This document shows positions 9,233-17,662 of a stretch of DNA of 64,000 nt, one piece after another. Origin of the DNA: Clostridia bacterium (GTDB taxonomy: Bacteria; Bacillota; Clostridia; TANB77; UBA1234); contig JAFTQC010000022.1 in assembly GCA_017462965.1 (NCBI GenBank), positions 1 to 64,000 of the forward strand, in the 5' to 3' direction. Both the position numbers and the translations under genes were made by a program. Every line of letters begins with the position of its first letter. Positions within the stretch are counted from its first letter, which is position 1. The notes below the pieces were generated by a model, which was not told the DNA's origin, made no database searches, and saw only the letters and a list, made by a program, of their open reading frames with translations.

Positions 9233-9308
9233 TCGGGTGTCGCCAAGCGGTAAGGCATCAGACTCTGACTCTGACAGTACGTGGGTTCGAATCCTACCAC
9301 CCGAGCCA
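9233..9308 (+). tRNA. tRNA-Gln (anticodon CUG)
   Basis: A complete cloverleaf: acceptor TCGGGTG/CACCCGA, D stem GCC/GGC, anticodon stem TCAGA/TCTGA with loop CTCTGAC giving CUG, T stem GTGGG/CCTAC with one G-U pair, discriminator G and encoded CCA. Confidence 0.92.
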
Positions 9309-9326
9309 CCCCAAAAGAGTGCTATA

Positions 9327-9438
9327 AAAAACTTGGAAATTGGGACGGTTCCTTTTTCCAAATTGGGGATAGTTATATCTTAATTTATAACTCGTTTGGC
9401 AAATTTGGAAAAAGGAACCGTCCCAATTTCCAAGTTTT
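9327..9438. repeat. Long inverted repeat, GGAAATTGGGACGG family
   Basis: AAACTTGGAAATTGGGACGG... (9329-9363) and its near-perfect complement (9402-9438) flank about 38 bases of spacer. Each arm is itself partly palindromic (TTGGAAA ... TTTCCAA). The same structure occurs at 34139-34246 and, wider, at 39590-39787. It lies between the tRNA and the CPBP gene. Confidence 0.85.
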
Positions 9439-9471
9439 ACAGTCCATTTTTTAGAAATAGGAGTGAAATTG

Positions 9472-10131
9472 ATGACAGCTAAAGTTGAACGGTTTTTTAA
9501 TTTCTTACAAAGAGAAAAATGCAAAGGTTTTTTGGCATGTGCTTTCTATGTCTCAATCATAGGAATGGTGTTAGAAATTGCAATGCCCTTGCCACTAGAA
9601 ATCATTTGTACAATTCTTCGATTAATTGTAGCTCTTTTGTGGTACGTTGTAAGCATGATGGAAGTGACGGACGAACATCTAGAAAAGAAAAGTAAAAAAG
9701 AAAGACTCAAGCAGCTTGTTAAAGAGATTGTAATGTTTATTCCTGTTTTGATAGTTTCTAATTGCATCATCTACTTAGTGGCAGTCGGAAAGCCAGTAAA
9801 TCAGATGAGTATAGAAACATCAATTGGGCAGGCACCAATATACTACTCGATAAGTGCAATCATTGTCGGACCGATAGTCGAAGAATACATTTTTCGTTTT
9901 CTGCCACACAAATTTATAAAAAATCCGATAATATACGTCATATTCTCAACCTTTGTATTCGCTACGATGCACGTGGTTGACGATCCAAACGCATATTACT
10001 ATATATGGTTTTATATGATGCGGCCGTTATATTATGCATATAGATATCACAAAACACAAGATCTCGCGGTGCCAATATGTATGCATAGTTTGAACAATCT
10101 GGTCGCAACGCTGCCACTCATAATTAAATAA
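9472..10131 (+). CDS. CPBP family intramembrane metalloprotease
   Basis: A 219-residue multi-spanning membrane protein of the CPBP/Abi (CAAX protease-like) family. The family motifs are visible: EEYIFRF near residue 137 (EExxxR), a His in FATMHVVDD near residue 166, and the C-terminal HSLNN. About five hydrophobic segments are present. In bacteria such proteins serve in bacteriocin immunity, membrane protein processing or unknown roles. ATG at 9472 is preferred because AGGAG lies 8 bases upstream; a GTG at 9463 overlaps that site. It is somewhat GC-richer than most neighbours and has two ordinary in-frame CGG codons (9490 after GAA, 10021 after AUG), both without frame change. Confidence 0.85.
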   Translation: MTAKVERFFNFLQREKCKGFLACAFYVSIIGMVLEIAMPLPLEIICTILRLIVALLWYVVSMMEVTDEHLEKKSKKERLKQLVKEIVMFIPVLIVSNCIIYLVAVGKPVNQMSIETSIGQAPIYYSISAIIVGPIVEEYIFRFLPHKFIKNPIIYVIFSTFVFATMHVVDDPNAYYYIWFYMMRPLYYAYRYHKTQDLAVPICMHSLNNLVATLPLIIK

Positions 10132-10140
10132 TTTTGACAA

Positions 10141-10174
10141 AAAACAAGTCCCTTTTGAAGGGGCTTGTTTTAAT
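10141..10174 (+). terminator. Intrinsic terminator of CPBP gene
   Basis: AAAACAAGTCCCTT pairs with AGGGGCTTGTTTT around TTGA. The following 10175-10391 is AT-rich, with no gene seen. Confidence 0.8.
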
Positions 10175-10391
10175 TTATACTCTTTTTGTAAGTATCAATT
10201 TTTGCTGGCTACTTACTGCCTATAGTGTAACATCCTCATTAACTTGCAGCGTAGAATAAATATATCTTTACATTGTTTTTCTAAAAATGATACTATAAGA
10301 ATATAAATGAGTTTTACGAAATAATTGAAATTCGATTGCTAAATTAAACTTGGTAAATGATTATAATTATGGTACAGGAGAAGGGATAGAA

Positions 10392-10871
10392 ATGGAAAAA
10401 ACTATTAGAAAGGCTGTAAGATGCTATTTGATTAAGGACGAAAAAATTTTAGTTGTAAAATATAAAAATGATAATAATAAAAAAGATTTTTATGATATTC
10501 CTGGTGGAAAAATAGAAGAAGGGGAAACTCCTGAACAAACAGTGATTAGAGAAATGAATGAAGAAACAGGTGTTATGCCGAAAAATATTAAAAATAAAGG
10601 TAGAATGGTAATAGAATATCCTAAAAAGATTTTTGATTTTAATGTCTTTTATACGAATGAATATGAAGGCGTAAATCAAGAATTTGAAGATAATATATCA
10701 GAATGGATAGAAATAGATAAATTATTAAAAGAGGATAAAATATTACCTAATTCATTGATTTTAAATAGATTTTTTATTGATAGTTTGATTAAAGAAGAAT
10801 TGATTTTTGATATGCATATTGTCGTGGATGAGTTAGAGAATGTTATTAGTGTAACTTATAATATAATTTAA
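10392..10871 (+). CDS. Nudix hydrolase
   Basis: A 159-residue Nudix-domain protein that would hydrolyse a nucleoside diphosphate linked to another moiety, substrate unknown. The Nudix box is complete (GGKIEEGETPEQTVIREMNEETGV, about residues 40-63), with the REmNEE core for Mg2+ binding. ATG at 10392 is chosen over 10350 because GGAGAAGGGA lies just upstream and the added residues look unlike the family. It is very AT-rich and followed at once by a second Nudix gene. The two are probably a duplicated or co-transcribed pair. Confidence 0.88.
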   Translation: MEKTIRKAVRCYLIKDEKILVVKYKNDNNKKDFYDIPGGKIEEGETPEQTVIREMNEETGVMPKNIKNKGRMVIEYPKKIFDFNVFYTNEYEGVNQEFEDNISEWIEIDKLLKEDKILPNSLILNRFFIDSLIKEELIFDMHIVVDELENVISVTYNII

Positions 10872-10898
10872 TATTTTTTTGAAAAGGTGAATAAAAGT

Positions 10899-11330
10899 AT
10901 GAAGATATACGTAAGTACAATAATTGAATATGAAAATAAATTTTTATTAGTTAAAGAAATGAAAAAACATTGCTATGGAAAATGGAATTTGCCATCTGGG
11001 CATGTTGAAGAGAATGAATATATATTTAATGCTGCTATAAGGGAAGTAAAAGAAGAAACAAATTTAGATGTTGAATTAAAAGGATTAATATCTGTATATA
11101 ATAATATGTTTGAAGAAAATTTTTGTATATCATTTGTTTTTGCTTCTAAAATCGATAAATATAATGAAATTAAATTCGACGAAGATGAAATAAAAGAGGT
11201 GAATTGGTATTCCTTTGAGGAAATAAGAAATATGAGTGCAAACCTTAGAGATAGCGAATATATTATAAATGTAATAGAAAAATATATTAATAATGATATA
11301 AAACCATTGGATACTATTATAATAAGATGA
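10899..11330 (+). CDS. Nudix hydrolase (second copy)
   Basis: A 143-residue Nudix hydrolase with a complete box (SGHVEENEYIFNAAIREVKEETNLDV, about residues 33-58). It is closer to the ADP-ribose/MutT-like group than its neighbour and only distantly similar to it. It begins 27 bases after the first Nudix gene. ATG at 10899 has AAAGGTG about 10 bases upstream; GTG at 10887 is an alternative that would overlap this site. Substrate cannot be told from sequence. Confidence 0.86.
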   Translation: MKIYVSTIIEYENKFLLVKEMKKHCYGKWNLPSGHVEENEYIFNAAIREVKEETNLDVELKGLISVYNNMFEENFCISFVFASKIDKYNEIKFDEDEIKEVNWYSFEEIRNMSANLRDSEYIINVIEKYINNDIKPLDTIIIR

Positions 11331-11425
11331 TAAAAGATAGCTAAATTTTATTTTACTTGTAAGCGATTTTATAGTGTGATAAATTATAAGTGGATTATTA
11401 CATGAAAAACAAAGGAGAAATTAAT

Positions 11426-11602
11426 ATGGATGAAACTAAAGTAGAAACAATTGATAGAAATGCTGAAATTGCTGAACTTTTTGCTCATAAAACAGAATTA
11501 ATTGAAAGAAATAAAATGATAGACGGTGAACTTGATTTAGCAAAATCAGAGTTAAAAGAAAGAGAACAAAAACAAAGAATTGATAAAGGCGAAGATAGAT
11601 AA
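11426..11602 (+). CDS. Small charged coiled-coil protein
   Basis: A 58-residue protein, mostly Glu/Lys-rich helix with a heptad-like pattern (AEIAELFAHKTELIERNKMIDGELDLAKSELKERE). Not recognised. AAAGGAG lies 10 bases before ATG at 11426. It is directly followed, 26 bases on, by another charged helical protein, and the two likely form one transcription unit ending at the terminator near 12110. Confidence 0.65.
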   Translation: MDETKVETIDRNAEIAELFAHKTELIERNKMIDGELDLAKSELKEREQKQRIDKGEDR

Positions 11603-11628
11603 TTGCAAAAGATAAAGGAGTGATATGA

Positions 11629-12078
11629 ATGGAAAATAAAAAAGAAGATAAATATTTAGAACCTGTAAAAGAGGGAATATTCACTAAAATAGCAAATTTC
11701 TTTAAATCAATTTTTTCAAAGAAGAAAAATAATGATACAGAAATTCCAGTTGTAAAAGAAAATGTGCCAGTGCACGTTACTACGAATGTAGAAACAGAAA
11801 ACGAGACACAAACAATCAAACAAGAAGAATTTAATAAAGAAGAACATATAGAAATTTCAGAAAGCGAACCTGTAGATATAAAAGCAAAAATTGCAGAAAT
11901 TCAAAAGCGTTATGAAACAGAAGGATATGACCTAACGTTATTAACGAATGAAGAGTATGAAGAATTGAAATTATTGTATCAAGAACAAATATCTACACTT
12001 AATAGAAGATATGAAAATAGAGTTCGAGAATTAAAAACAGTTAGAACTAAAATTCAAAAGATGGAAGCGAAGGCATAA
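11629..12078 (+). CDS. Charged protein with amphipathic N-terminus and C-terminal coiled coil
   Basis: A 149-residue protein not assigned to a family. It has an amphipathic start (IFTKIANFFKSIFSKKK, residues 18-34) that could lie on a membrane, a disordered acidic middle, and a C-terminal helical region from about residue 85 (AKIAEIQKRYETEG ... RRYENRVRELKTVRTKIQKMEAKA). A GGAGTG site precedes the start. It sits in an operon-like arrangement with the 58-residue gene. Confidence 0.7.
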   Translation: MENKKEDKYLEPVKEGIFTKIANFFKSIFSKKKNNDTEIPVVKENVPVHVTTNVETENETQTIKQEEFNKEEHIEISESEPVDIKAKIAEIQKRYETEGYDLTLLTNEEYEELKLLYQEQISTLNRRYENRVRELKTVRTKIQKMEAKA

Positions 12079-12084
12079 ATTACA

Positions 12085-12122
12085 GAAAAAGAACGATGAG
12101 AGCATCGTTCTTTTTTCTTTTT
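12085..12122 (+). terminator. Intrinsic terminator
   Basis: GAACGATG pairs with CATCGTTC around AGAG, followed by TTTTTTCTTTTTT. Confidence 0.85.
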
Positions 12123-12129
12123 TGAATTA

Positions 12130-12190
12130 GCAAGAGGGACGCCCCTTTTTGATAAAATTTTTCACAAAAAGGGGCGTCCCTCTTGATGAA
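12130..12190. repeat. Inverted pair of GGGACGCCCC repeats
   Basis: CAAGAGGGACGCCCCTTTTTGATAAA and its complement form a long hairpin with an AT-rich loop. A diverged third unit (AAAAAGGAACGACCCCATTGTG) follows to about 12222. Confidence 0.85.
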
Positions 12191-12270
12191 ATTTTTTGCA
12201 AAAAGGAACGACCCCATTGTGTCAGCGAATCAAAAATGTTACTATATAAAGTAGAAGGATGGTGTGTTTT

Positions 12271-15200
12271 ATGGCTAAAATTCCGGTATGTCCATACTGC
12301 AATTCTGAAATAAATATTTCATCGAACAAGACAACGATGATTTGTCCAATTTGTAATAATGAGATTCGTATTCAAGCGGGAAAATTATATAAAAGTGAAG
12401 AGATGCCACCGGAGGTGTCATGCTGTTTTACTGGACTTTTTGCGAATATTGTGCGTGCGCATGAAGGTGGAAGAGAAGAGGAGTTTGAATCTTTTTTGGA
12501 CGACTTTTTGAGAAAACAAAATTTGACTAAAAAGCAGTACGAATATTTATATAAATTTTATAAGAAAGAAAGTAAAAAAGGCTTCTCTTTTGGAGGTCAT
12601 GAAAATAATAAAAATTATATTTTGAGGTTAAAGACTGTTATTGATGAAACATGTGCTTCTATGCCTCTTTCTGAGCAAGAACTTTATGAAGATAGTGTTC
12701 TTAGAATGATTATTAGTTTCATGAAAAAAGGTGGAGAAATAACTCCTGAACAAGTAAAGCTTATAGAGTTATATAAAACTAATTTTGGTATAGATGAAAA
12801 GAGATATAAATTGATATATTCACCTGAGTCTGAGAAAGAAGAGGAAAAGGTGAAGAAGAAAAAAGATTTGAATCAAATTTTTGATGAGATTCAATCATCA
12901 CTTTTAGAAAAAATATCGAGAGTTGATTTTGTAAGTGCCTTGGTACTTGCATTTAAGAGGCCATATACTATAAAACAACAGGAAAATAATTTTTTGAAAA
13001 ATATTATCACTGTTTATACAAATGAAACAGTCTTTGTTAGCAACCTAATCGAAGATTTAAACATGCATATGAGAAAAGAAAAACTTTTGAAAGGTGAACC
13101 AAAAGTTTTTGATTTTGTGATGTTTAAAAAGGAAGAGTCGCTTGGAAATTTTGTTAATACATATTGCGACGCTGTTAATGATGGATCTGAGATTATGATT
13201 TTTCAAAATTTTGAGTTAGGAAGCGAATCGTGTCAAACTTTTGTTAAGAATATGTGCAAATATGGACGAATCGAGATTAATACGCCTAAAGGTGTTCTTG
13301 AGATAAAGACGAATGGAGAATATTTTGTTTTTATTTCGAATAAACCTCAGCATGAGTTTGAAGATGTGTTAGGTCTTGATATTGCTGAAAATATTAAGGA
13401 TGTTATTGTTGCAAATGATTTTACTCCAGATGAAATTAATCAAATGATAGGTTCTCTTTTGGAGCATTTTAAGAAAAAATGTAAGAAAGATTTGGATGTT
13501 AATGTTGATTATACGTTTTCGTTAGAAGAGTATTTGAGAAATACGTATTCTGCAGCTACTGGAATTAATGGTGTTAATTTGTTAATTGATCACAGGATTT
13601 TTGGTCCAATTTCTGAATATAAATTGAAAGCGAAAATTAACAATAAACAGCAGTATATTATTAGTGTTGAAGAGGAGCAACTTTTTATTGAGTCTAACGG
13701 TGAAAAGTTCTTGCTTGATAATTCGTCGGATTCGAGAATTTCTAATCGTCTTGCTATTGTTAAAGCTAAGCTTAATGCGATAATTGGTCTTACTGAAGTT
13801 AAGGATTATTTGTATCGTTTAGAGGATAATATAACTGCTCAAAAAATGAGAGAGCGTGCTGGTATGAGGGTTGCTCCGCTTCCACTTAATATGATTTTTA
13901 CTGGTAATCCTGGTACTGGTAAAACTACGATTGCAAGGATTGTTGCTGAGTATTTGAGTGCGCTTGGAATGCTTGAAAAAGGTCATTTTGTTGAAGTAAG
14001 TAGAGCTAATTTAGTCGGAAGTCATCCTGGTGAAACTGCGCAAATGACTAGAGAATGTGTGGCTTCGGCTTTTGGTGGAGTTTTGTTTATTGATGAAGCT
14101 TATTCACTTTTGAATTCTAAAAACGATGAGTTTGGAAAAGAAGCGGTCGAAACTTTGCTAAAAATGATTGAAGATAATAGGGATAATTTAGTTGTAATTC
14201 TTGCGGGATATAAAGACGAGATGGATGATATGCTTAGAATTGCAACGGGCTTAAAATCTAGATTCCAGAATATAATTGATTTTAAGGATTATACAGCTGA
14301 TGAGATGTATAGAATTGCTGAAAATATTGCAAAGCAAAGTGAATATAAAATTGATGTTAATTGTTATGAACCACTTATTGAATTCTTTGAATCAAAAATT
14401 TATACTGGAAAAAATCCAAATGGAAATGGACGTCTTGTTAGAAATGTGATGGAATCAGCGATAGCAAATCAAGCTGTTAGAATTGTTAAAGAAAATGAAG
14501 TGGATTATTCACTTATTAAACTTGTTGATTTTGAACTTGAAAAGAAAGAGGAGTTTGATTTAGAAGCAACGCTTTCGAAGATAATTGGTCTTGAAAATGT
14601 TAAAGATTTTTTAAGAAATCAATATAATGTTTTAAAAGCGCAAGAAAAGAGAAGAAGTCTAGGTGTTACAACGGATGTTACTCAGTCTTTGAATATGATT
14701 TTTATAGGAAATCCTGGTACTGGTAAAACTACTGTTGCAAGGCTTCTTTCAGAGATGCTTAAAGATATGGGTTTTTTAAGACAGGGACATCTAGTTGAGG
14801 TTGCAAGAGCGGATTTGGTTGCAGAATATGTTGGACAAACTGCTCCGAAGACAACAGATGTGTTTAATAGTGCACTTGGTGGAGTTTTATTTATTGATGA
14901 AGCTTACTCGTTATCACAAGGTAGTGATGGAGATTTCGGTAGAGAAGCAATCGACACATTAATAAAACTTATGGAAGATCATCGTGGAGAAATTTTAGTA
15001 ATACTTGCAGGATATGAAAAAGAAATGGGAGATTTCTTAAAGGCGAATTCAGGACTTGAGTCTAGGTTTCCTCTAAAGCTTGCGTTCCCAGATTATTCTG
15101 CGGATGAACTTACACAAATATTTGACAAAATGATTGCATCAAGAGGATTTCAAATAACAGATGAGGCGAGAGATGTTGCTGCTGAAAAACTAGCATTTAT

Positions 15201-16167
15201 GAAAAAAACTGCTACGACTCATGCTGGAAATGGAAGAATGGTTAGGAACCTTATTGATGAAATTGTTAGAAACCAAAGCACAAGAATTGCAATGCAGGAA
15301 GATGTTGCTTTAAATGAAATCAATATTATTTTGCCAGAAGATGTTGGTAAGAAATATGAAACAGAAAATAGTGAATATGATTATGAACAAATTTTTGATA
15401 ACATCATTGGCTTAGAATCTGTAAAACAATACATTAGAATGCTTGCGGCTAGAATAAAGATTATGAATGAGCGCAAGAAAATGGGATTAATCGTTAATGA
15501 TGAACAATCGCTTCACATGATATTTAAAGGAAATCCTGGTACTGGTAAAACGATGATGGCAAGAGCTGTTGCGAACATGCTTTACAAGCTTGGAGTTATT
15601 TCTACAGACAAGTTAGTTGAAACAGATAGAGCAGGGCTTGTTGCTGGATATGTTGGGCAAACTGCAATGAAAACTACTGAAAAGGTTAAAGAGGCTTTCA
15701 ACGGAGTTTTGTTTATTGATGAAGCGTATGCGTTATCACAAGGTGGAAATAGTGATTTTGGAAAAGAAGCAATCGATACATTAATTAAATTAATGGATGA
15801 TAATCGTGATAAACTTGTAGTAATACTTGCGGGATATAGCAAAGAGATGACGGAGTTTCTTGATATGAATTCAGGACTTATGTCTAGGTTCCCAAATGTG
15901 ATAGAATTCGAGGATTATACGGTTGATGAATTAATGATTATAGCTGATAAAATGTATCAAAAGAATGGATATAATTTGACTGATGAAGCTAAAGAAAAAC
16001 TTAGAATGATTCTTGCGGTAGCGAAACAAGATGTGAGATTTGGTAATGGTAGATATGTAAGAAATGTATTTGAACGTTCATTAAACAACCAAGCGTTGAG
16101 GCTTTCAACAATGCTTTCAATGGATAAGGATGCATTAGTCAATATCTTACCAGAAGATTTAGATTAG
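12271..16167 (+). CDS. Giant triple-AAA+ (CbxX/CfxQ-type) ATPase with zinc ribbon
   Basis: A 1298-residue cytosolic ATPase. Order of parts: N-terminal zinc ribbon (CPYCNSEIN...CPICNNEI, residues 7-30); a helical region; a segment of about residues 280-440 that looks like a Clp-type AAA+ domain without Walker motifs; then three CbxX/CfxQ-type (SpoVK-related) AAA+ domains with Walker A GNPGTGKT near residues 545, 812 and 1087, and Walker B GGVLFIDEAYSL or GVLFIDEAYAL in each. Such domains remodel protein complexes, as CbbX does for Rubisco or EccA-type proteins in secretion; the target here is unknown. A single-domain relative is encoded at 27795-29201. ATG at 12271 is chosen from the GAAGGA site and the zinc ribbon start. 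The next gene follows after 12 bases. Confidence 0.9.
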   Translation: MAKIPVCPYCNSEINISSNKTTMICPICNNEIRIQAGKLYKSEEMPPEVSCCFTGLFANIVRAHEGGREEEFESFLDDFLRKQNLTKKQYEYLYKFYKKESKKGFSFGGHENNKNYILRLKTVIDETCASMPLSEQELYEDSVLRMIISFMKKGGEITPEQVKLIELYKTNFGIDEKRYKLIYSPESEKEEEKVKKKKDLNQIFDEIQSSLLEKISRVDFVSALVLAFKRPYTIKQQENNFLKNIITVYTNETVFVSNLIEDLNMHMRKEKLLKGEPKVFDFVMFKKEESLGNFVNTYCDAVNDGSEIMIFQNFELGSESCQTFVKNMCKYGRIEINTPKGVLEIKTNGEYFVFISNKPQHEFEDVLGLDIAENIKDVIVANDFTPDEINQMIGSLLEHFKKKCKKDLDVNVDYTFSLEEYLRNTYSAATGINGVNLLIDHRIFGPISEYKLKAKINNKQQYIISVEEEQLFIESNGEKFLLDNSSDSRISNRLAIVKAKLNAIIGLTEVKDYLYRLEDNITAQKMRERAGMRVAPLPLNMIFTGNPGTGKTTIARIVAEYLSALGMLEKGHFVEVSRANLVGSHPGETAQMTRECVASAFGGVLFIDEAYSLLNSKNDEFGKEAVETLLKMIEDNRDNLVVILAGYKDEMDDMLRIATGLKSRFQNIIDFKDYTADEMYRIAENIAKQSEYKIDVNCYEPLIEFFESKIYTGKNPNGNGRLVRNVMESAIANQAVRIVKENEVDYSLIKLVDFELEKKEEFDLEATLSKIIGLENVKDFLRNQYNVLKAQEKRRSLGVTTDVTQSLNMIFIGNPGTGKTTVARLLSEMLKDMGFLRQGHLVEVARADLVAEYVGQTAPKTTDVFNSALGGVLFIDEAYSLSQGSDGDFGREAIDTLIKLMEDHRGEILVILAGYEKEMGDFLKANSGLESRFPLKLAFPDYSADELTQIFDKMIASRGFQITDEARDVAAEKLAFMKKTATTHAGNGRMVRNLIDEIVRNQSTRIAMQEDVALNEINIILPEDVGKKYETENSEYDYEQIFDNIIGLESVKQYIRMLAARIKIMNERKKMGLIVNDEQSLHMIFKGNPGTGKTMMARAVANMLYKLGVISTDKLVETDRAGLVAGYVGQTAMKTTEKVKEAFNGVLFIDEAYALSQGGNSDFGKEAIDTLIKLMDDNRDKLVVILAGYSKEMTEFLDMNSGLMSRFPNVIEFEDYTVDELMIIADKMYQKNGYNLTDEAKEKLRMILAVAKQDVRFGNGRYVRNVFERSLNNQALRLSTMLSMDKDALVNILPEDLD

Positions 16168-16179
16168 GAGGAGCTTGTT

Positions 16180-16482
16180 ATGAAATTAAATACAAATACA
16201 CTAGTTCCAAAGATTATGAAGATGAAAACGGAAGTTAGCATGATCGAGAAGGTTGTTGGAGAGGTATATGCTTTGATGACAATGAATAATGAAATAGAAT
16301 TTGCAAGTTCGCTTGAGAAGACGATTAGAGAGCTTCCGGAGTTAGAATATTTTAAAGAAGAAATGGATTCAATTAAAGAATGTTTGATTGATGTTTTTGA
16401 TGGGTATGAAACGAAGGAAGATGCGGTTTTGTACATGAATTTTATGAAGAGGGTTATACAAGGAGCAAAGGATTACATGTAA
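16180..16482 (+). CDS. Small helical protein coupled to the AAA+ gene
   Basis: A 100-residue acidic, probably all-helical protein with no recognised domain. It starts 12 bases after the triple-AAA+ gene behind a TAGGAGGAG site and shares its terminator, so the two are almost certainly one operon. It may be a partner or substrate adaptor of the ATPase; this is inferred from position only. Confidence 0.7.
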   Translation: MKLNTNTLVPKIMKMKTEVSMIEKVVGEVYALMTMNNEIEFASSLEKTIRELPELEYFKEEMDSIKECLIDVFDGYETKEDAVLYMNFMKRVIQGAKDYM

Positions 16483-16496
16483 GAAGTTTTAAATCA

Positions 16497-16528
16497 AAAA
16501 AAGAGGGCTGTAAAAACAGCCCTTTTTT
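16497..16528 (+). terminator. Intrinsic terminator of AAA+ operon
   Basis: AAAAGAGGGCTGT pairs with ACAGCCCTTTTTT around AAAA. Confidence 0.85.
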
Positions 16529-16534
16529 GCTGAG

Positions 16535-16640
16535 GGGGAACTTTACTTATTCAGTTTCTTCGTTATTTTCTTCATCAGCTTCTATTCCGAAGATGGCATC
16601 TTCGGAAAATCACCGGTTTCAGCAGTCTGAGCAATTTTTT
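16535..16640 (-). pseudogene. Possible remnant of a coding 3' end
   Basis: On the minus strand a short open stretch reads SEDAIFGIEADEENNEETE then stop (about 16608 to 16550). A second frame just upstream reads QTAETGDF. They join only with a -1 shift. The acidic tail looks like a protein C-terminus, but there is no start, gene body or ribosome binding site. It may be a leftover from a deletion. Low confidence. Confidence 0.25.
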
Positions 16641-16754
16641 ATGTGGATAACAAGCAAAAAAGTTGAAAAACGAATCAGTATATGCTATATTATGTAAATG
16701 TGATGTTTGCGAAACATTAAGGTATCCCTTTTCAATTAAGAAGGAGGTTTTACG

Positions 16755-17315
16755 ATGAAACTACTGGAATTCGAATGTAATCAGAACACGGCGATGCTTG
16801 CGACAATGGTGAAAGAGCGGAGATTGGAGCTTAAGGAGACTGTCGAAACTAAGTATACTGAGAGAGAGGTTGCTAAGGCAGTAGGTTGCTCGGTGACTCA
16901 TTATGGAAGATTAGAAAATGGAAGCAGGGAATTCTACCAGGTGAAGTGGTTGTATGGCGTTGCCAAAGTGCTGGACATGCCAATCGATAAATTGTGTAAG
17001 GTTTATCTTGGACTTTCTGACGAGGAAGTGAAGAAGCATTTCACAATTACGAATGGCGACTTCTACAGTCATGACAGCGGACAGTTGGTAAAATCAAGAA
17101 GAAAAAAAGAAGGAGATATGACACAGGGAGAGTTGGCTCAGATTTCAGGATGTTCAAAGTCGCATCTTGCACATATGGAAGCTGACGGTAGAACAATCAA
17201 GGACGTTAGGCTGTTGTATGGCTTGGCAAAAACGCTGGATATACCGCTTTGGGTCCTCATTAGAAATGAGCTTGGGCTTGAAGATGAGGAGCTGAGACAG
17301 GTTATATCATTATAA
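16755..17315 (+). CDS. Regulator with two Cro/C1-type HTH domains
   Basis: A 186-residue protein with two tandem XRE-family helix-turn-helix units: residues 13-70 (YTEREVAKAVGCSVTHYGRLENGSRE) and 113-170 (MTQGELAQISGCSKSHLAHMEADGR). Each is followed by the same helix pattern (LYGVAKVLDMPIDKL / LYGLAKTLDIPLWVL). It is likely a DNA-binding repressor. It has an AAGGAGG site and an upstream TTGAAA/TATATT-like promoter at about 16662-16690. It is GC-richer than its neighbours and contains an ordinary Arg CGG (16818). It ends in a strong terminator and has no operon partner. Confidence 0.85.
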   Translation: MKLLEFECNQNTAMLATMVKERRLELKETVETKYTEREVAKAVGCSVTHYGRLENGSREFYQVKWLYGVAKVLDMPIDKLCKVYLGLSDEEVKKHFTITNGDFYSHDSGQLVKSRRKKEGDMTQGELAQISGCSKSHLAHMEADGRTIKDVRLLYGLAKTLDIPLWVLIRNELGLEDEELRQVISL

Positions 17316-17327
17316 TGAATGAAAAAA

Positions 17328-17364
17328 AAGAAGTGGAGAAATGTATTTCTCCACTTCTTTTCTT
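17328..17364 (+). terminator. Intrinsic terminator of the HTH gene
   Basis: AGAAGTGGAGAAAT pairs with ATTTCTCCACTTCT around GT, with T residues after. Confidence 0.85.
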
Positions 17365-17379
17365 CGACCACTCGTTTTC

Positions 17380-17402
17380 GAATCCTCCCATCCCATGCAA
17401 AA
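17380..17402 (+). pseudogene. tRNA 3'-end-like fragment
   Basis: TTCGAATCCTCCCATCCCATGC resembles the T loop, T-stem 3' strand and acceptor 3' strand of the tRNA-Gln at 19025-19100, but in the opposite orientation and with two mismatches. No other tRNA arms precede it. A hairpin (CCCTCA...TGAGGG) follows at 17409-17433 and could be the original tRNA-Gln terminator read on the minus strand. Confidence 0.35.
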
Positions 17403-17439
17403 ACGAGACCCTCACATCTTTCGATATGAGGGTTTTATT

Positions 17440-17453
17440 TTGGCTGGGCTGGT
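17440..17453. repeat. Left att-like direct repeat
   Basis: TTTGGCTGGGCTGG, the displaced copy of the tRNA-Gln 3' end. Confidence 0.6.
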
Positions 17454-17662
17454 CACAATATGTGATTTTGGCGTATTTTCAAAGGTGTTTCAAAGTTGTT
17501 TTGTGGGTTGTTAAAACACGTTTTGTGTGGATTTAAAAAATATTTAATTTGAAAGTTCATTCAAGAATCATACAAAGTATGTACAAAATCATTTCACATT
17601 GTGGGATATATTGTGGGATAATGTATATAAAAAATAGGCGCTTATATTTAGCGCCCTTTTTA

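Noticed and set aside
9080-9361. Open frames on the minus strand across tRNA-Gln (ending in GFEPTYCQS-like text)
   Set aside because: Typical spurious translation of a tRNA gene.
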